64,000 nt of DNA from NCBI GenBank assembly GCA_963920575.1, contig OY986967.1, forward strand, positions 10,286,061 through 10,350,060, written 5' to 3'. The position numbers and the translations under genes were made by a program. This document shows, piece by piece, positions 35,301-46,790 of the stretch (positions within the stretch are counted from its first letter, which is position 1; every line of letters begins with the position of its first letter). Source of the DNA: Narthecium ossifragum. Lineage: Eukaryota; Streptophyta; Magnoliopsida; Dioscoreales; Nartheciaceae. The notes below the pieces were generated by a model, which was not told the origin of the DNA, made no database searches, and worked only from the letters and a program-made list of their open reading frames with translations.

Positions 35301-35541
35301 TACGTCATCCGTATTGTTCCCTAGGTGCAACTACGCAGGCCTGCCTGAGCTAGCATCGTACTACGATTGGGCTAGTGCGATGCATCGACAGCTGATCTTT
35401 TCTGTGTCCTTGACTGTGCCTGAGCTAAGAAACCTTAAGAAAGCTCTTGAGGGTGTTCGCATCTCAGGGAGGGCAAGAGATATATTTCTAAACCAATGTT
35501 CCTTCCTATTCATGGTACTCAATCAAGTCATTATGAAATGA
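32391..35541 (+). pseudogene. Broken gene resembling a plant mobile domain protein, split by LTR
   Basis: Two coding-like pieces flank the solo LTR at 32746-35157. The left piece (about 32391-32700) reads TAVANFIDKCIKDRHRNL and RTPFRPFSDM, then after a frameshift DRDRVLLDDILHGRQYDSFF. The right piece (35158-35541) contains TIHFFILFNTSSVLFPRC and ELASYYDWASAMHRQL. The order and style (RTPF..., then LLDDIL, then LFP...YDWASA) resemble the plant mobile domain (aminotransferase-like PMD) proteins spread with transposons. The frameshift and the 2.4-kb insertion show it is not functional. The family assignment is tentative. Confidence 0.38.
32746..35157 (-). mobile_element. Tekay-like solo LTR (copy D)
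   Basis: 2412 bp, starting TGTCGCGCCCCGACC and ending GGCAGGTCCTCACA on the plus strand, with perfect CCCCA duplications (32741-32745 and 35158-35162). It is the best uninterrupted member of the family. From the sense start it holds palindromic GATCGATCGCTC blocks (34826-34940), a long polypurine (plus strand) segment (34610-34760), and two perfect 16-bp AT palindromes at about 33876-33912. No coding sequence. Confidence 0.95.
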
Positions 35542-35583
35542 ATGTTTTGCCTAGTTCACATGATATGAAAGTGAATTATTGTT

Positions 35584-36733
35584 TGTTGACGATGCAAATC
35601 TGGTATTTTGAGTACACTGCCGGTTGGTGTTGGCGGTGAGACGTCGACCAACGTTGGAGAAAGGGAACCGGGCGGTGGCGGATTGTGAAGCTCTAAGATG
35701 GGGGGGGCTTATCTTAGGCTTTAAACAATAAAATCAATTAAGGAAATCTTAGTAGGAGGAGTCTATCAAATAATATGCTTGCAATGATAAGAGAAGTAAA
35801 TCTATATTAAAGCAAGGATGATAAGAGATGAGAGATAGAGAGATTGCACCAGATTTTATAGTGGTTCGGCAAACCTTGCCTACGTCCACTCTCTCAAGGC
35901 ACTTCTTGAGGTTCCACTACTTGCAAGACCTCTTACAAGTTGTCCACCAAGCTTCCGGGTGCTTGGCAACCTATCCACCAAGCTTACGGGTGCTTGGCAA
36001 CCTTACAATCTCTCCAAGCTCTCTCTTGGATATTTCTCTCAATATCTACTTCACACTTGAAGTAGTTTTACAAAGGTTTAGCTCACTAATAAGAGATAGA
36101 AACTTGCTAGAATATGATCACAATAATCTTTTAGCTCCCTCTAAGTCCCGGCCAAGTTTGCTATAACTTCCCTTTTATAGCTGAGCTTCCAACCCTTCCA
36201 AATAGCCTCCCAACGGCTATTTCTTTCTCCTGCAACGGCTCTTTAACGGCTCTTTTCTGGGCTCACGGTCGACCGTCGCATCGTCCGTGACATCGACCGC
36301 TAAGCTTTCCTTGAGCCACGGTCGATCCACAATCGATCGCCACGCCTCACGGTCGATCCACCTATCGACCGTCACGTCTCACGGTCGACCGTCCCATCGA
36401 CCGTGACATCGTCCGTCAGGCTCTGTTGCGAAAACCGCTTCCCAGGGTCGATGCACCGATCGACCGTCGCACCTTTGAGCCAAGTCGCATAGGCTATGGT
36501 CGATCGGTCCATCGACCGTCGCCTATTTTCCCATGTTTAGCTTCCGCGGTCGATCCTTCCATCAACCGCCATATCCCACGGTCGATCCATGCATCATCCG
36601 TCGCATCGACCGTCAGTATAAAAACCCTTTAAATATGATTTCAATGCTTTCCAAATTAAAGGATAATAATATTAAATTATTATTTTATCATCAAACATAT
36701 ATTGACATCATCAAAATAATATCTAGGCTAACA
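35584..36733 (-). mobile_element. Copia (SIRE-like) LTR
   Basis: On the plus strand it runs from TGTTGACGATG to GCTAACA. In the sense (minus) direction it starts TGTTAGCC followed by a TTTTGATGATGTCAA phrase characteristic of SIRE-type copia LTRs. The middle has the GTGGTTCGGC...CCTACGTCCACT phrase common to these LTRs. A 350-bp cluster of CGGTCGATC/GATCGACCG motifs occupies 36260-36620. No internal region is present. The flanking duplication is ambiguous: TTGTT occurs at 35579-35583 and at 36736-36740, two bases beyond the apparent right end. Confidence 0.6.
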
Positions 36734-36739
36734 AATTGT

Positions 36740-37974
36740 TCTAGTCGGCGGTGCACATGTCACCGACGCCTCACATTGATGCCCTAATGTTTCTTCTCAC
36801 GACTAGGGTTCGGGAGATAGGGTCCTAGTGGGGGGCCAGTCTCGTCGGCAGGGTATAATAGAGGTCGTTCTGGTCGGTGATGCACCGTCCACCGGTCGTG
36901 GCTTCGGCTTCTTCTATCAAGGGTTTGGGGTGGGGGGCTTATTGAGCGGGAATCAATTATCTGCTTATGTGAGCATTAATACAATAAAAAAAGTGATGCC
37001 ACATCAGTCGGTGTAAATATCGGATTTGGGGTGGGTACAATGCAATATGCACCGGCGGTTAATCAATCGATGCATATTGCACACGTCGGATGGACCCCAC
37101 TTCATTTAAATGTGCAGCCCTATTTTGTCGATAGAAGGGACAATTTAACTATACTACTCCCTTCCTTATGCTGGGTGTCTCCATGTATGCCAAGATCACA
37201 TCAAACCATACATGATAAAATTGCTTGCATCTGAGTTCACGCGCAACTCTATTACACGCTCATTCTCATTCTCTCGATATCCAAAGCCCTAGCAGTCTTT
37301 CTGTTGTTTGATCTGACCCCGTCGCTACAGTCATCTATGTTTCACTGATAACTAGTCAAAGATGAAGCCTCGGCTATTTAGTTCACGTGAAGGATCACGC
37401 CATCGAAGGTACGCCCAAACTTCTCGATGGCTTTGCTTGTGATTTATCAATATTGTTTATCTTTTTTCCGTGCTTGTCTTTTTTCCATGCTGGATGGTTT
37501 TAGATGCCTATTGCTCCGCTTTCGGATAGATATGCTTAATATTTTTATAGTTCAATTTTGCATTGAAATCAATCATGGAATTATAAGTATGGGATTTAGT
37601 TCATTCATATCATGTTTCATTTTTAAGATTAGGGTTCTATATATGTTAGCAATGTCACGTATTTGTAGTCCATTGCTCCTTGTTCGCACTTCAATCTCTA
37701 ATTGTCTTGTCTCGTGGTAGATGGTCGAGATTTTCAAACGATGGGATGGGTTTAGCTTTTGACTATAGTGGTTATAATAATGTTCTCATCAAATTTCAAT
37801 GTGCAATGTCAAATTAGAGGATTAAATTTCATTTTAGCAATGTGATGGAGTACTCACCAAATCCATTACCTTGCAATCCAATGTCAATGATGCACCCATA
37901 GTTTGAACACATTCTCATTTCCACAATCTTCACACATAAACAAGCTAAACATGAAATTGAAGCTTACTTTCCAT
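36740..37974. other. Unassigned region
   Basis: No gene could be supported. Words such as GTCGGCGGTG and CACCGACGCC near 36745 and 36865, and a CACTGCCGG at about 35619, hint at a decayed CACTA-type element, but the ends could not be fixed. Confidence 0.35.
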
Positions 37975-38365
37975 TTCAAAATAGGGCTTTTTACATATTT
38001 ATCATTCAAAATTTTCTAAATATCATAATTACCCCTATATTTTTTCAGCTTACTAAAATACTCTTAAAATTTTGAAAAATCCGTAAACATACCCCTCCGT
38101 CTACCTCCGTCTATTCATCTAACTTAACCATGGTTTAATCATGGTTATAATTTACCCGGGGCATATAAATTATTTAATTACCCAAGTTTGACCGGCTTTT
38201 GTGTATTTTGAATGCTTTCCTTGATTTGCTGAAGTAGGAGGGAGAGATAGAGAATTAATTTCACCGGCTTTTTGTTATTGTGACTGCTTTCCTTGATTTG
38301 CTGACGTAGGAGGAACAGAGAGAGAGAATCAATTTTGACCGGCCTTGGTTTGGTTTGTTGACTTA

Positions 38366-38368
<3 letters not shown>

Positions 38369-38411
<43 letters not shown>

Positions 38412-38413
38412 GG
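38369..38413 (+). repeat. AG microsatellite
   Basis: About 16 uninterrupted AG units followed by GGGAGAGAGAGGG. It sits within the Pack-MULE next to the captured pectinesterase fragment. Confidence 0.95.
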
Positions 38414-38993
38414 GAGCACCCGCCGGCGGTCTCTAGTGGATATCCATGCTGGGAATCCATGACGTCTAATGCCGCCGTAGTATTCAAACGCCTCTCTTCC
38501 GTGCTTGGCTCTCCTCGTTATCCTATTGGACATGGCGAGAGAGTTGCTTATGAGATGAGAGATGTGGCGGAGCCGGTGAGCGATGACCGGCCGCACCGAG
38601 TCATTGGTATTGGCCTGCGCGAAGCCGTCGAGGCAAGTGCACTGGTTGGTCATGGCGGCACTGAGCCCCGTCTAGATGTCGTCGAGTCTCGATGAAGCAT
38701 CATTGGAGAGGTCGGACACCGCGTTGTTGAGATCGCTGATCATCTCCTCTAACAGCTCGATGCAGTCACCGAGCGCCAGCGTCTGGCGGAAGCCGAGGGA
38801 GTAGCGGCGATCGCGGAGGATGGCAGAGCAGCTGGAGGAGGAGGAGCGGACCACGCCGATGGTTTGGTTGATGGCGGTGGCTATGGCAGCAGGGACAGTC
38901 TTGGTAGAGGAGGAGCGGACCAAAGAATGTTGGGGCGAAGATGGCGGAAGCACCATATGCCTCTCGCAGTCACCCGACGCCGGAGAGGGTTGC
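38400..38993 (-). pseudogene. Captured pectinesterase PMEI/pro-region fragment
   Basis: Minus-strand fragment of the inhibitor-like pro-region of a plant pectinesterase. Visible are LGDCIELLEEMISDLNNAV and SAAMTNQCTCLDGF, a helical end ISHLISNSLAM, then HGFPAWISTRDRR, which corresponds to the linker just before the catalytic domain in pro-pectinesterases. A frame change near 38660-38680 separates the two halves. The catalytic domain is absent and the N terminus is cut by the LTR at 38991. It lies between MULE inverted repeats, so it is a captured copy, not the parent gene. In a live protein this domain inhibits the enzyme until processing in the secretory pathway. Confidence 0.8.
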
Positions 38994-40434
38994 TGTCCCC
39001 TAGACTCTACCACAAGTGCATGGGTCGTGACAAATAGAATAGGGCAAAAAGAGTATCGTTTCCACAAGGAGGATGATTCAAGTACCAATGTATCCAATTT
39101 CTTATATTATCTAAGCAATCCAAACGAGATATAACACTGACAAATCTGAATTGAAAGCAAATAAATATTAAATAGAAGAGTATGAAAGGTTTCTAGGATT
39201 TGGATTTCATCGATTGAATCTCTTTAATGAATTTTAATCTGGTTGCTGAAAATAGAACTTTGTTAATTATCATGACTGAATTCCTTTTTGTTTTATGTGA
39301 AATCCTCTTTCAAGGTATAACTCAAATACCTAAATTAATTCTATGTCTACTTTCGTGATCACAGGAATTAATTTAGATTCATTGGGCTCTTAGGAATCCT
39401 TGAACAAAAATCACCTTTTCATATGTTTATTTCTAACATATACTACCAAGGCTTGATGAAACCACGAACTAATGTTAAACTTCAACTTTCGTTACTTCGT
39501 TCAACATCTGAAACATACAAGTCATGGCCAGTAACTTGCAAGAAAAAAAAACGATTTCATCAAATTGCAACTAACAAGAATATTCTAAACAACCCAACTC
39601 AATTCAAATCAGAAACTCAATGACTTCATCCAAACCGTAGAATAAGAAAACTAGGTATTCATGGTTGAAAGAAAGAAAACCAATGTTTCATAAATACACA
39701 TCGTCAATCAGAACTAGGATGAAGAGAATAGAATGAAAACACTGATCCTCTTCTTCTGGCCGTCCTCTTCTTTCTCTTTCTGGCCGTTCTCTGCTCCTTT
39801 TCTCCCTCTTTCTCTCTCAGCCATTTTTCCTAAAGTGCCCACCCTTTCTTCCATTAACCACATGCCAATCCCACTAATCAAGGAAAGATCAAATAAACTC
39901 CTAATATAACTAGGAAATGTGGTGCTCCCAGCTGGGATCTTCATGAATCAAATCTGGACTCCAAAAAATGAATCTCGTCCAACCCAAGTGCAGGTGCAGC
40001 AATTCCGAGTCTGATGGCTTCATCAATTTTTCTGTCTTTATTCAGCCTGAATCCGCAAAAACTCCAAACATCAAAGTTGTAGCGCTCTTCCTTAGCTTTC
40101 CAACGCATCCTGGATCATCCCAATCAGAGTTTGTATGAAAATGTTATGTTCAAATTACTAACTGCAGTGCAGAATGTCCAGAATTGCTCAATTAGCTTCG
40201 TTTTGCACTTTAGGTCTTCAATTGCATCCAGGTCTAGCCCGAATTCTGCTTCTTCCCATCAGTCAAAGTTCAAATGATTCAATATCTAAATACCTGCAAT
40301 TATCCAAAAATTCCCAAGAATTAAGTAAATGCAGAAGTCACCTAAAATTCTTAATAAAAGAGCAAAGAATGATGTAAAACACTTGAATCTGACAATCAAT
40401 CTTAAGAAGATGTGTTGAAATAATTCCCGCATCA
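38991..40434 (-). mobile_element. Solo LTR inside Pack-MULE
   Basis: 1444 bp, TGCTGTCCCC at the left and CCCGCATCA at the right, with perfect AGGGT duplications (38986-38990 and 40435-40439). Sense is minus. Its middle (about 39700-40230) is the reverse complement of 5640-6100 in the LTR at 5502-6972, so the two belong to the same family or to sister families. It interrupts the captured pectinesterase fragment. Confidence 0.85.
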
Positions 40435-40702
40435 AGGGTGACTACCATGGGCGCAGGTCGAGGTTGACGACGGAGAGGGTGATTGCGAGGGGTATATTAA
40501 CAGGGGTAATAACGTCTTTTTAGCTACTGCCGTTAACTGCGTTAAGAACATTCCATGATGATTCCCCGGCAAGTAACCCGAGGGGTAGATTTACGGATTT
40601 TTCAAAATTTCGAGGGTATTTTAATAAGCTGAAAAAATATAGGGGTAATTATGATATTTAGAAACTTTTGAAGGATAAATATGTAAAAAGCCCTTCAAAA
40701 TA

Positions 40703-41330
40703 ATATAGGATTCAAAATTTCCAACCATTAGAGGTTTCTAACATAAACCACCACAAAATTTAACATCTTTCAATTTCAAACATCAAGCTACCAAAGATAA
40801 CATTCCAAAGCTTTAAAAAGCCAAAATTTCCAACTATTTGTTACCAAACAAAACCAACAAGAGTTTAAAACCAAAATAAAAGTTTGAGAACTAGAAAAAA
40901 ATACAAAAGATGAAATGTAAGCATTTAATCTTTACATTTCATTCATGTGGATATTTCATTCAAAACATCCATACATACAATCCATATAATGTAGTAGTTA
41001 CAATTAAACCAATAGATCATAAACTAATCAATTTAATTTCACTTTAGCCAAACACATATGAAATCCAATTATGACTATGAAATACACATATGCATGCATA
41101 AAGACTAGATATAAGCATTTGAGCAACCCTAATATATAAACCACAGGAAAAAAAACTTTTGACAACTTTTGAAATAACTTGAAGTTCTTCATGCATAGCC
41201 AAAAAATAATAACATACATTGTATTAGTCTTCCTTAAAACATTTGAACTCCAGTTGAAAAAGAAAAGGCTAAAAAATTACAAATCTAATAAAGGGAGTAA
41301 CAAGTTCCAAAACCAATGGAGGAATCATAC
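40703..41330. other. Unassigned AT-rich DNA
   Basis: No reading frame or repeat edge can be supported. It may be decayed continuation of the copia element that is recognisable from 41330 upward. Confidence 0.4.
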
Positions 41331-42902
41331 ATCATTTGATAACTATTTGCATACATCCATTTCCTTAAAAGATTGAAAGCATATTATTGTTCCCCGCCAT
41401 ATGACTTGAGCATCCACTATCAAGCTACCACTATGTTTCCTTTCCTTTGAGTTGGTATTGACTTTGAATCTCAAGCATTCCTCCAAAAACAAATGAAGTT
41501 TTGATTTTTGATACCCAAATCTTTTTGGGTTCACTAGCGTTAATTTTAGATATATACATGGATGAAGTATGCTTTGGTATTCAAAACTTGTTAGCACTAG
41601 CATGCTTAATAAGGTAGCAATTAGAAGCAAGATGACTTATTTTACAACAATAAAGACAAGTGGGTGCGTTTACTACTCTAGGAGGATGAGAAGATGCTTT
41701 TACAAAGCTCGTTCTCTTAAGCTTGTTCATCTTCCTTGGGTCATAGCCAATACCTTCTTTTTTTAAGAAGCTACGTTGGCTATCTAGGATCTCATCAAGC
41801 TTGTTCTTATTATTCATATCGAAGGTAGTGTTTCTCAATATATTGTAGGGGTGAGCAAAACCGAACCGAATTTTTAGAACCGAACCGAACCGAACCGAAC
41901 AATTCGGTTCGGTTTTTCAGTATATTCGGTTCGGTTCGGTTTTTTTTGTCAAAAATTCGGTATTCGGTTCGGTTTCGGTTTTTATTTTTAAAATTCGGTA
42001 AATACCGAAATACCGAAATTTTTAAAATTATATAGCTTATTTCGGTTCGATTTTATATTGTAAGTAAAAAAATTTCGGTATTTCGGTTTTTTCGGTTCGG
42101 TTCGGTTTTTTCATGAATTCGGTTCGGTTCGGTTTTTAAATTAGTGTACCGAATTAATTCGGTTCGGTTCGGTTCGGTTTTATGCCCTAATTCGGTTCGG
42201 TTCGGTTTTTAAAATCATGGAATTTCGGTATTTCGGTATTTCGGTATTCGGTAATTCGGTTCGGTATTTACCGAATTCTCACCCTTAATATATTGCATTC
42301 ATATTGAGAATCCTTCAGTTCTTTTCCAAGTGAGGCATCATCATTACTAGATGTCTTTAGCATGCATTCCTTTTCCTTTTCTAAGATGTCAATCCTACAC
42401 ATGGCATCTAGTTTTTCCTCTTCTAGTCTCTTCAAGTCATTTCCCCTAGCATAATACATTTTCTTAAGCAAACTTGAAGTCATTAGCTAAGGAATGATAA
42501 GCTTCAAATAATTCATTAAAGGCAAACTCATCATTTACCTCATCATCTTCTTTTTCTTTATCTCCAAGTGCTATCAAGAAAAAATTTGGCAACCTATTGC
42601 TCATCCTCATTGAAGGAGCTCAAGTCACTTTATTCCCAAGTTGCCACCATAGACTTCTTCTTTTAAACTGTTTCTTTGAAGGCTTCTTGAGATGTGGGCA
42701 ATCAGACTTATAGTGCCCGACTTTCCTTCACTCATAACAAATAATTTCATTGTAGTTAAAAAAAGTATTTCTTATTTCACCTTTGGGGGTGTTCTTCTTG
42801 AACAATTTTCTTCCTTGGCGTTTGAAGATTTGTTAAATTCCTCTTGTGATATTTTCCATCTACTCATCATCATCTTCATCGCTTGAATCCGATGATTCCT
42901 TG
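41330..42902 (-). pseudogene. Ty1/copia gag-protease remnant
   Basis: Minus-strand remnant interrupted by a MITE at 41846-42286. From 42902 downward: an acidic Ser/Asp stretch; a zinc-knuckle-like ICYE(stop)RKVGHYKSDC whose second Cys is now a stop; a charged coiled-coil (KRLEEEKLDAMCRIDILEKE); then, past the MITE, NKLDEILDSQRSFLKKEG; and a second CCHC motif, CLYCCKISHLASNC (about 41600-41640). Finally, in another frame near 41400, a protease start LDSGCSSHMAG. The layout fits copia gag of the SIRE/Oryco style followed by protease. It is cut at 42902 by the chromovirus LTR. No integrase or RT remains. Confidence 0.78.
41846..42286. mobile_element. MITE built of CGGTTCGGTT repeats
   Basis: A 441-bp unit with inverted ends (TAGGGGTGAGCAAAACCGAA on the left; TTCTCACCCTT on the right) and perfect 9-bp duplications AATATATTG (41837-41845 and 42287-42295). 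The 9-bp duplication points to a Mutator-like origin. The interior is almost entirely degenerate TTCGGTTCGG, CCGAACCGAA and ATTTCGGTATTTCGG words, including many AAATACCGAA. Insertion is in the copia gag, whose frame is otherwise continuous across it. No coding capacity. Confidence 0.9.
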
Positions 42903-43046
42903 TGTCACGCCTCGACCCAGATAACCCGTCCGAATTAATTTAAACTATTGTATCATCAAGTAATAATACAATAACTAGCAGATACAATGCTCAATTAGCA
43001 TTCAGATGGTACAATAATGATTCAAGTCCTCTAAGTACAACAATAT

Positions 43047-43408
43047 CTATCGCACCCCTACCCCTATGCTTTGGTCGCCGGCGTCCTCATGTAGACGAGA
43101 TAGAGCATCGGTAGCGCGATTCTCTCGGCCTGGCCGATAGATGATCTCGAAATCAAACCCAAGAAGCTTGACAAGCCACCGTTGTTGCTCCCCGGATGTG
43201 AGGCATTGCTCGAGAAGATGCCGGATGCTCCGGTGGTCGGTCCGAATTTGAAAACGTCGCCCTAGTAGATAGCTGCACCAGTGCTTGACGGCGTACACAA
43301 CGGCCATAAGTTCCTTCTCATAGGTCGACCGGCCCTGGTAAGACCTCGGCCGGAAGCATCCGTCTCTAAGATGAATGGTTTGGAGAAGTCCGGCAAAGCC
43401 AGTAGCGG
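43047..43408 (-). pseudogene. Chromovirus RNase H fragment
   Basis: Minus-strand fragment: ALPDFSKPFILETDASGRG (first catalytic Asp region), a deletion, then GRSTYEKELMAVVYAVKHW (Glu), IRTDHRSIRHLLEQCLTS (Asp) and KLLGFDFEIIYRPGRENRA, ADALSRL. It continues the RT at 56367-57160 across the 13-kb nested block; the bases on each side form the AGCGG/ACCGG duplication. It lies inside the Tekay-like LTR but its style is nearer the Reina-type chromoviruses. Confidence 0.82.
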
Positions 43409-44637
43409 TGTCACGCCCCGACTCGCGAAAGCCCAACCGGGCCCGGCAACGCGAACCGAAACCTAACAAACCGCGGAAAATATTGGCGAGGGTTCCCTCT
43501 AACCTATTGGTCTCCCTAACAATTCATCACAAGCACCCTCAATTTAAAGACAATAGTTTAAACAACATCGAACCCAAGATTACAAACCCAAGTGAATTTA
43601 ATATACATATCCTCGGAGAGGGGAAGATCCAAATACAACATTTAAACACTTCCGTAGGAGACTAACTAACATAGGTTTAAAGCTATAAAAGATCGCTACC
43701 TCTCAAACTCCGCCTGGCGCCACCGCACCGCCGACCAACTGCCCGGTAGGAGCCACCAAAGAGGAGCTAACGCCTACACCTGCAAAGCACAGCCCGGGTA
43801 GGAGTGAGCATAAAGCTTAGTAGGGTTCTTGTGAGGACCTGTCCCTCTATTCCTGTAGCTCATTATTGACCACAAGGGCAATTTGGTAAATTGCGCATTG
43901 TTAGTTTGTTTCACACCCGTGTGTGCACACACCGGCCTTGTTTTGATGTATGTGTTTGAATAGAATAGTTAGGTAGACCTGGGATCGAAAGATCCGAGCT
44001 TGGGCTTGTGGTTTAGCCCAAGTTTGTCTTTCTGAGCAAGAAGATCGATCCTTCTTACTAAGAGCTTGGGCTAGTTAAAGTCCTGGCGGTGACTCTTGCG
44101 AGGACGGCCGCCGTTGGCCGTCGCTCTCCCTTGTCAGAGGGAGAGGAGACTTTCTCTCCTCTCCTCCCCATTTTCCCCTCCTTCCCCGGCTTTCCCCTTC
44201 CCTTCTCTTCTTCTCCTTCCTCTTCTCCTCCTCTTCTTCTTCCTCTTCTCCTCCTCTTCTTCTTCCTTCTCTTTTCTTCTTCTTCCGCGGTTCTGCTTCC
44301 CCTGTTTCCGGCTGAACCTTCTTCTTCTTCGTTCTTCCTTCTCCGGCCACCATTTTGGGCGTTCCAAGGCTCGTTGGAACTGTGGCGGCGTGAGGAAGAT
44401 CCCTGGTGTGGTTTGAAGCTTGGTTGATGACCGGTTTGCTGGGAATCAGCCGAGGAGTGCATTTTCGGTAGGTTTGCGGGGAATCTTCCTTGTTAAAGGG
44501 ATCGATCTTCCTTGGGAAGAGATCGATCCCTCTGTGCCAGAAAGTCCCGACGGTGACTCTTGCGAGGACGGCCGCCGTTGGCCGTCGCTCTCCCTTGTCA
44601 GAGGGAGAGGAGACTTTCTCTCCTCTCCTCCCCCTTT

Positions 44638-46118
44638 TGATGAGTGCATGAAAGTGCACTCTGAACATGACTAAAAGCAGCTTATTTGCTTAGTTTTCAT
44701 GATTAATATAGATGATTTCGTCCGTATATGTTGCTTCACAAAGTTATTTGTATTATGCAGGAAATGGAAGCAAAGATGGGTATTTAACACCAAAACTATA
44801 CCTTTTCGGCATGAACAGTAAATACTCAGGGAGTTAGATCGATCACACACCTGGAACGTGATCGATCGGACTCGGGAATTAAATCATGAAGAACACCCAC
44901 TTTTCGGATGATCATAGAAGGATCGATCCTCCTTTCACTCGAGGATTTTGAGGAGAAGGATCGATCCTCCTTCTATAGTGGGATCGATCCAACTGAGAAG
45001 GATTGATCCGCCACCTATAGTGGGGTCGATCCTACTCGGGTGACACAGGCTACGGAAAATAGAGGAGAGGAAGATCGATCCGACACCTATAGTGGGATCG
45101 ATTCGAGTCGGGCGTAGCCAGAAATTGAAGATGTTGATTTCAAGGGGATCGATCCTACACTTAAGGGGGGATCGATCCTACTCAGGCGGATCTGAATAAG
45201 AGCCATCAGATTTAATCCAAAGGCTGAAATAAAAGCTAGGGTTTCATGTCCTTATATAAGGGGAGTTCTTGGACGTTTTTGGAGGCTCTTTTCTGGACGT
45301 TTTTCAAAGGAAGAAGATGAAGACATCTCCATCCATGGCCGAGTAATCCGCGGGCATGGCGGACGGATGATCTAGCGAGGACTAGGGCTTCTTCTCCAAC
45401 AATGGTTCATAGTTTTAATCTTTATTGTTAAACTCTTTTCTATGTATTGGATCTTCAAAGATTATTTTCAGATTATAGATTTCTACGTGGATGATTAATA
45501 TTATGAATCTAGTAATGCTTCTTTCATGATCTTATAATCCCATAGTTTTATCTATTGTTTACCTACTTTATCTCGTGAAATCTTTGCTATGCATTGCCGA
45601 TTGTGAGAGTTGGTATTGTGTATTCTTAGAGATATGGTTAGATAGAGTTAGGGCTTTGTCTCGATGAACTTTTGCTATATGTTGCCTGTAGTGACAGGCG
45701 GTATTATATATTCTTAGGTTTGGTGTGGATGAAGTTAGAACTATAATAAGGAAGAATCAATCGTAGGAAGAGATATTTATATGTTTTGTTAGGTTTATTG
45801 TTCCATATCTTCCGGTTAAGGTGATTGGGATGTGAATCCCTTAACTGAGTATTATTTGAGCCATTGAGAAGAGAAGAACCTAAATCCGAGTGAAGTGATT
45901 CCTGAAGCCTAGGCTCATTGAAATCTTGATTTCTTTCGTTAACTCTATCTTATCATCACATCTTCAATCTATTTTCTTAACTTTTATCGCTCTTGATTGT
46001 TTTTGATATATTGTTATATGTGTTTCTGGATCTTTCCTGCTTGTCTCTCTGTGGGTTCGACCTCTCTTATGCTGTACTGCAACGCGACCGCTGTACGTGA
46101 CACATCTGAGCGACATTA
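44638..46118 (+). repeat. Athila-like left LTR
   Basis: 1481 bp, TGATGAGTGCATG to GACATTA (the final CA has decayed to TA). Compared with the right LTR it lacks 134 bp after CATGAA (near 44815) and has one extra ~23-bp palindrome unit near 45160. It contains about ten GATCGATC-type motifs. Confidence 0.92.
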
Positions 46119-46121
46119 AAA

Positions 46122-46141
46122 ATTGACGCCGTTACCGGGGA
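46122..46141 (+). promoter_or_regulatory. Primer-binding site (tRNA-Asp type)
   Basis: TTGACGCCGTTACCGGGGA lies a few bases after the left LTR. It differs at two positions from the TGGCGCCGTTGCCGGGGA site complementary to tRNA-Asp that is common in Athila and related elements. Confidence 0.8.
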
Positions 46142-46489
46142 GACTGTTCAGAAAAGTGCCAGAATCATCAGATCATGATGATTGAAGACATCCAAGGTGG
46201 TAACTTTGTTCCTTTTTCTTTGGATTTTTATTTCCTTTTCCTTAGTTTTCTTTATTTTCTTTTTAGTTTTATTTTGATTTTTAGTTTTTTTTTACTTGCT
46301 GAAAAAAAAACTGACTGAAAAAAAAACAAAAAAAAAGAGGATGGAAAATGAATTATAACAAGACTATTTGAAGTCATGTTCTATGAAGTCAAGAGATGGA
46401 ACAACAGTTCGTAAGAAAAGTATCTTGTTTCTGTCAATAAGTATATACGAATTGAGCTTGGAGAATAGAATGAGTCATGTTTCTGTCAA

Positions 46490-46790
46490 TAAGTATCTTC
46501 CTACTTATATGATTAACGCATTGAAAAGAAAGATGTCGTCCTTTGCACAAAAGAATGATGAGACATTATGTGATGCATGACAACGATTTAAAAGTTTAAT
46601 AGTTTCATGCCCTCAACATGGTTATTCTAATTGGTGTTTAGTTAGCTATTTTTACTATGGATTAACTGAGCATGAACGTCAAATTCTTGAAACAAGATGC
46701 AAGGGTGAGTTTTTGCAGATTGATCCTGATGAAGCTATGAAGCACTTGGATGAGCTTGCTGAGACGACTGTTACACAAACGGTTCCTGGG
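46490..46790 (+). pseudogene. Athila-like gag core
   Basis: Plus-strand retrotransposon gag segment: FAQKNDETLCDA, a stop where a Trp codon is expected (TGA at about 46578), then QRFKSLIVSCPQHGYSNW, YYGLTEHERQILE and GEFLQIDPDEAMKHLDEL. The spacing matches the Athila gag core. The end of this frame runs directly into the frame at 46713-48005, so the stop is the only block seen in this stretch. The product would be a capsid precursor. Confidence 0.75.

Larger units (their letters stand above)
37984..40693 (-). mobile_element. Pack-MULE carrying pectinesterase pro-region fragment
   Basis: Terminal inverted repeats of about 110 bp: the left starts GGGCTTTTTACATATTTATC, and the right is its complement ending AAAAAGCCC. 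They are flanked by perfect 9-bp duplications TTCAAAATA (37975-37983 and 40694-40702), the Mutator signature. Inside is a minus-strand pectinesterase inhibitor-type fragment and an AG microsatellite. A solo LTR (38991-40434) inserted later; without it the element is about 1.26 kb. No transposase is present, so it would depend on an autonomous MULE. Confidence 0.9.

Noticed and set aside
35584..36733. CRISPR-like array from the repeated CGGTCGATC motifs
   Set aside because: The spacing is irregular, the motifs are short and in both orientations, and the segment is part of a plant LTR.
35619..37130. A CACTA transposon with CACTGCCGG ends
   Set aside because: Similar words occur at 35619, 36745 and 36865, but no consistent inverted ends or 3-bp duplications could be found.
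41846..42286. Telomere- or centromere-type satellite
   Set aside because: The CGGTTCGG repeats are degenerate, confined to 441 bp and bounded by a perfect 9-bp duplication, so a MITE is the simpler reading.
44058..44674. Long Glu/Arg/Lys-rich frames (up to ~197 codons)
   Set aside because: They translate a polypyrimidine/polypurine tract of the LTR in several frames on both strands; the same tract appears in copy D (34610-34760).
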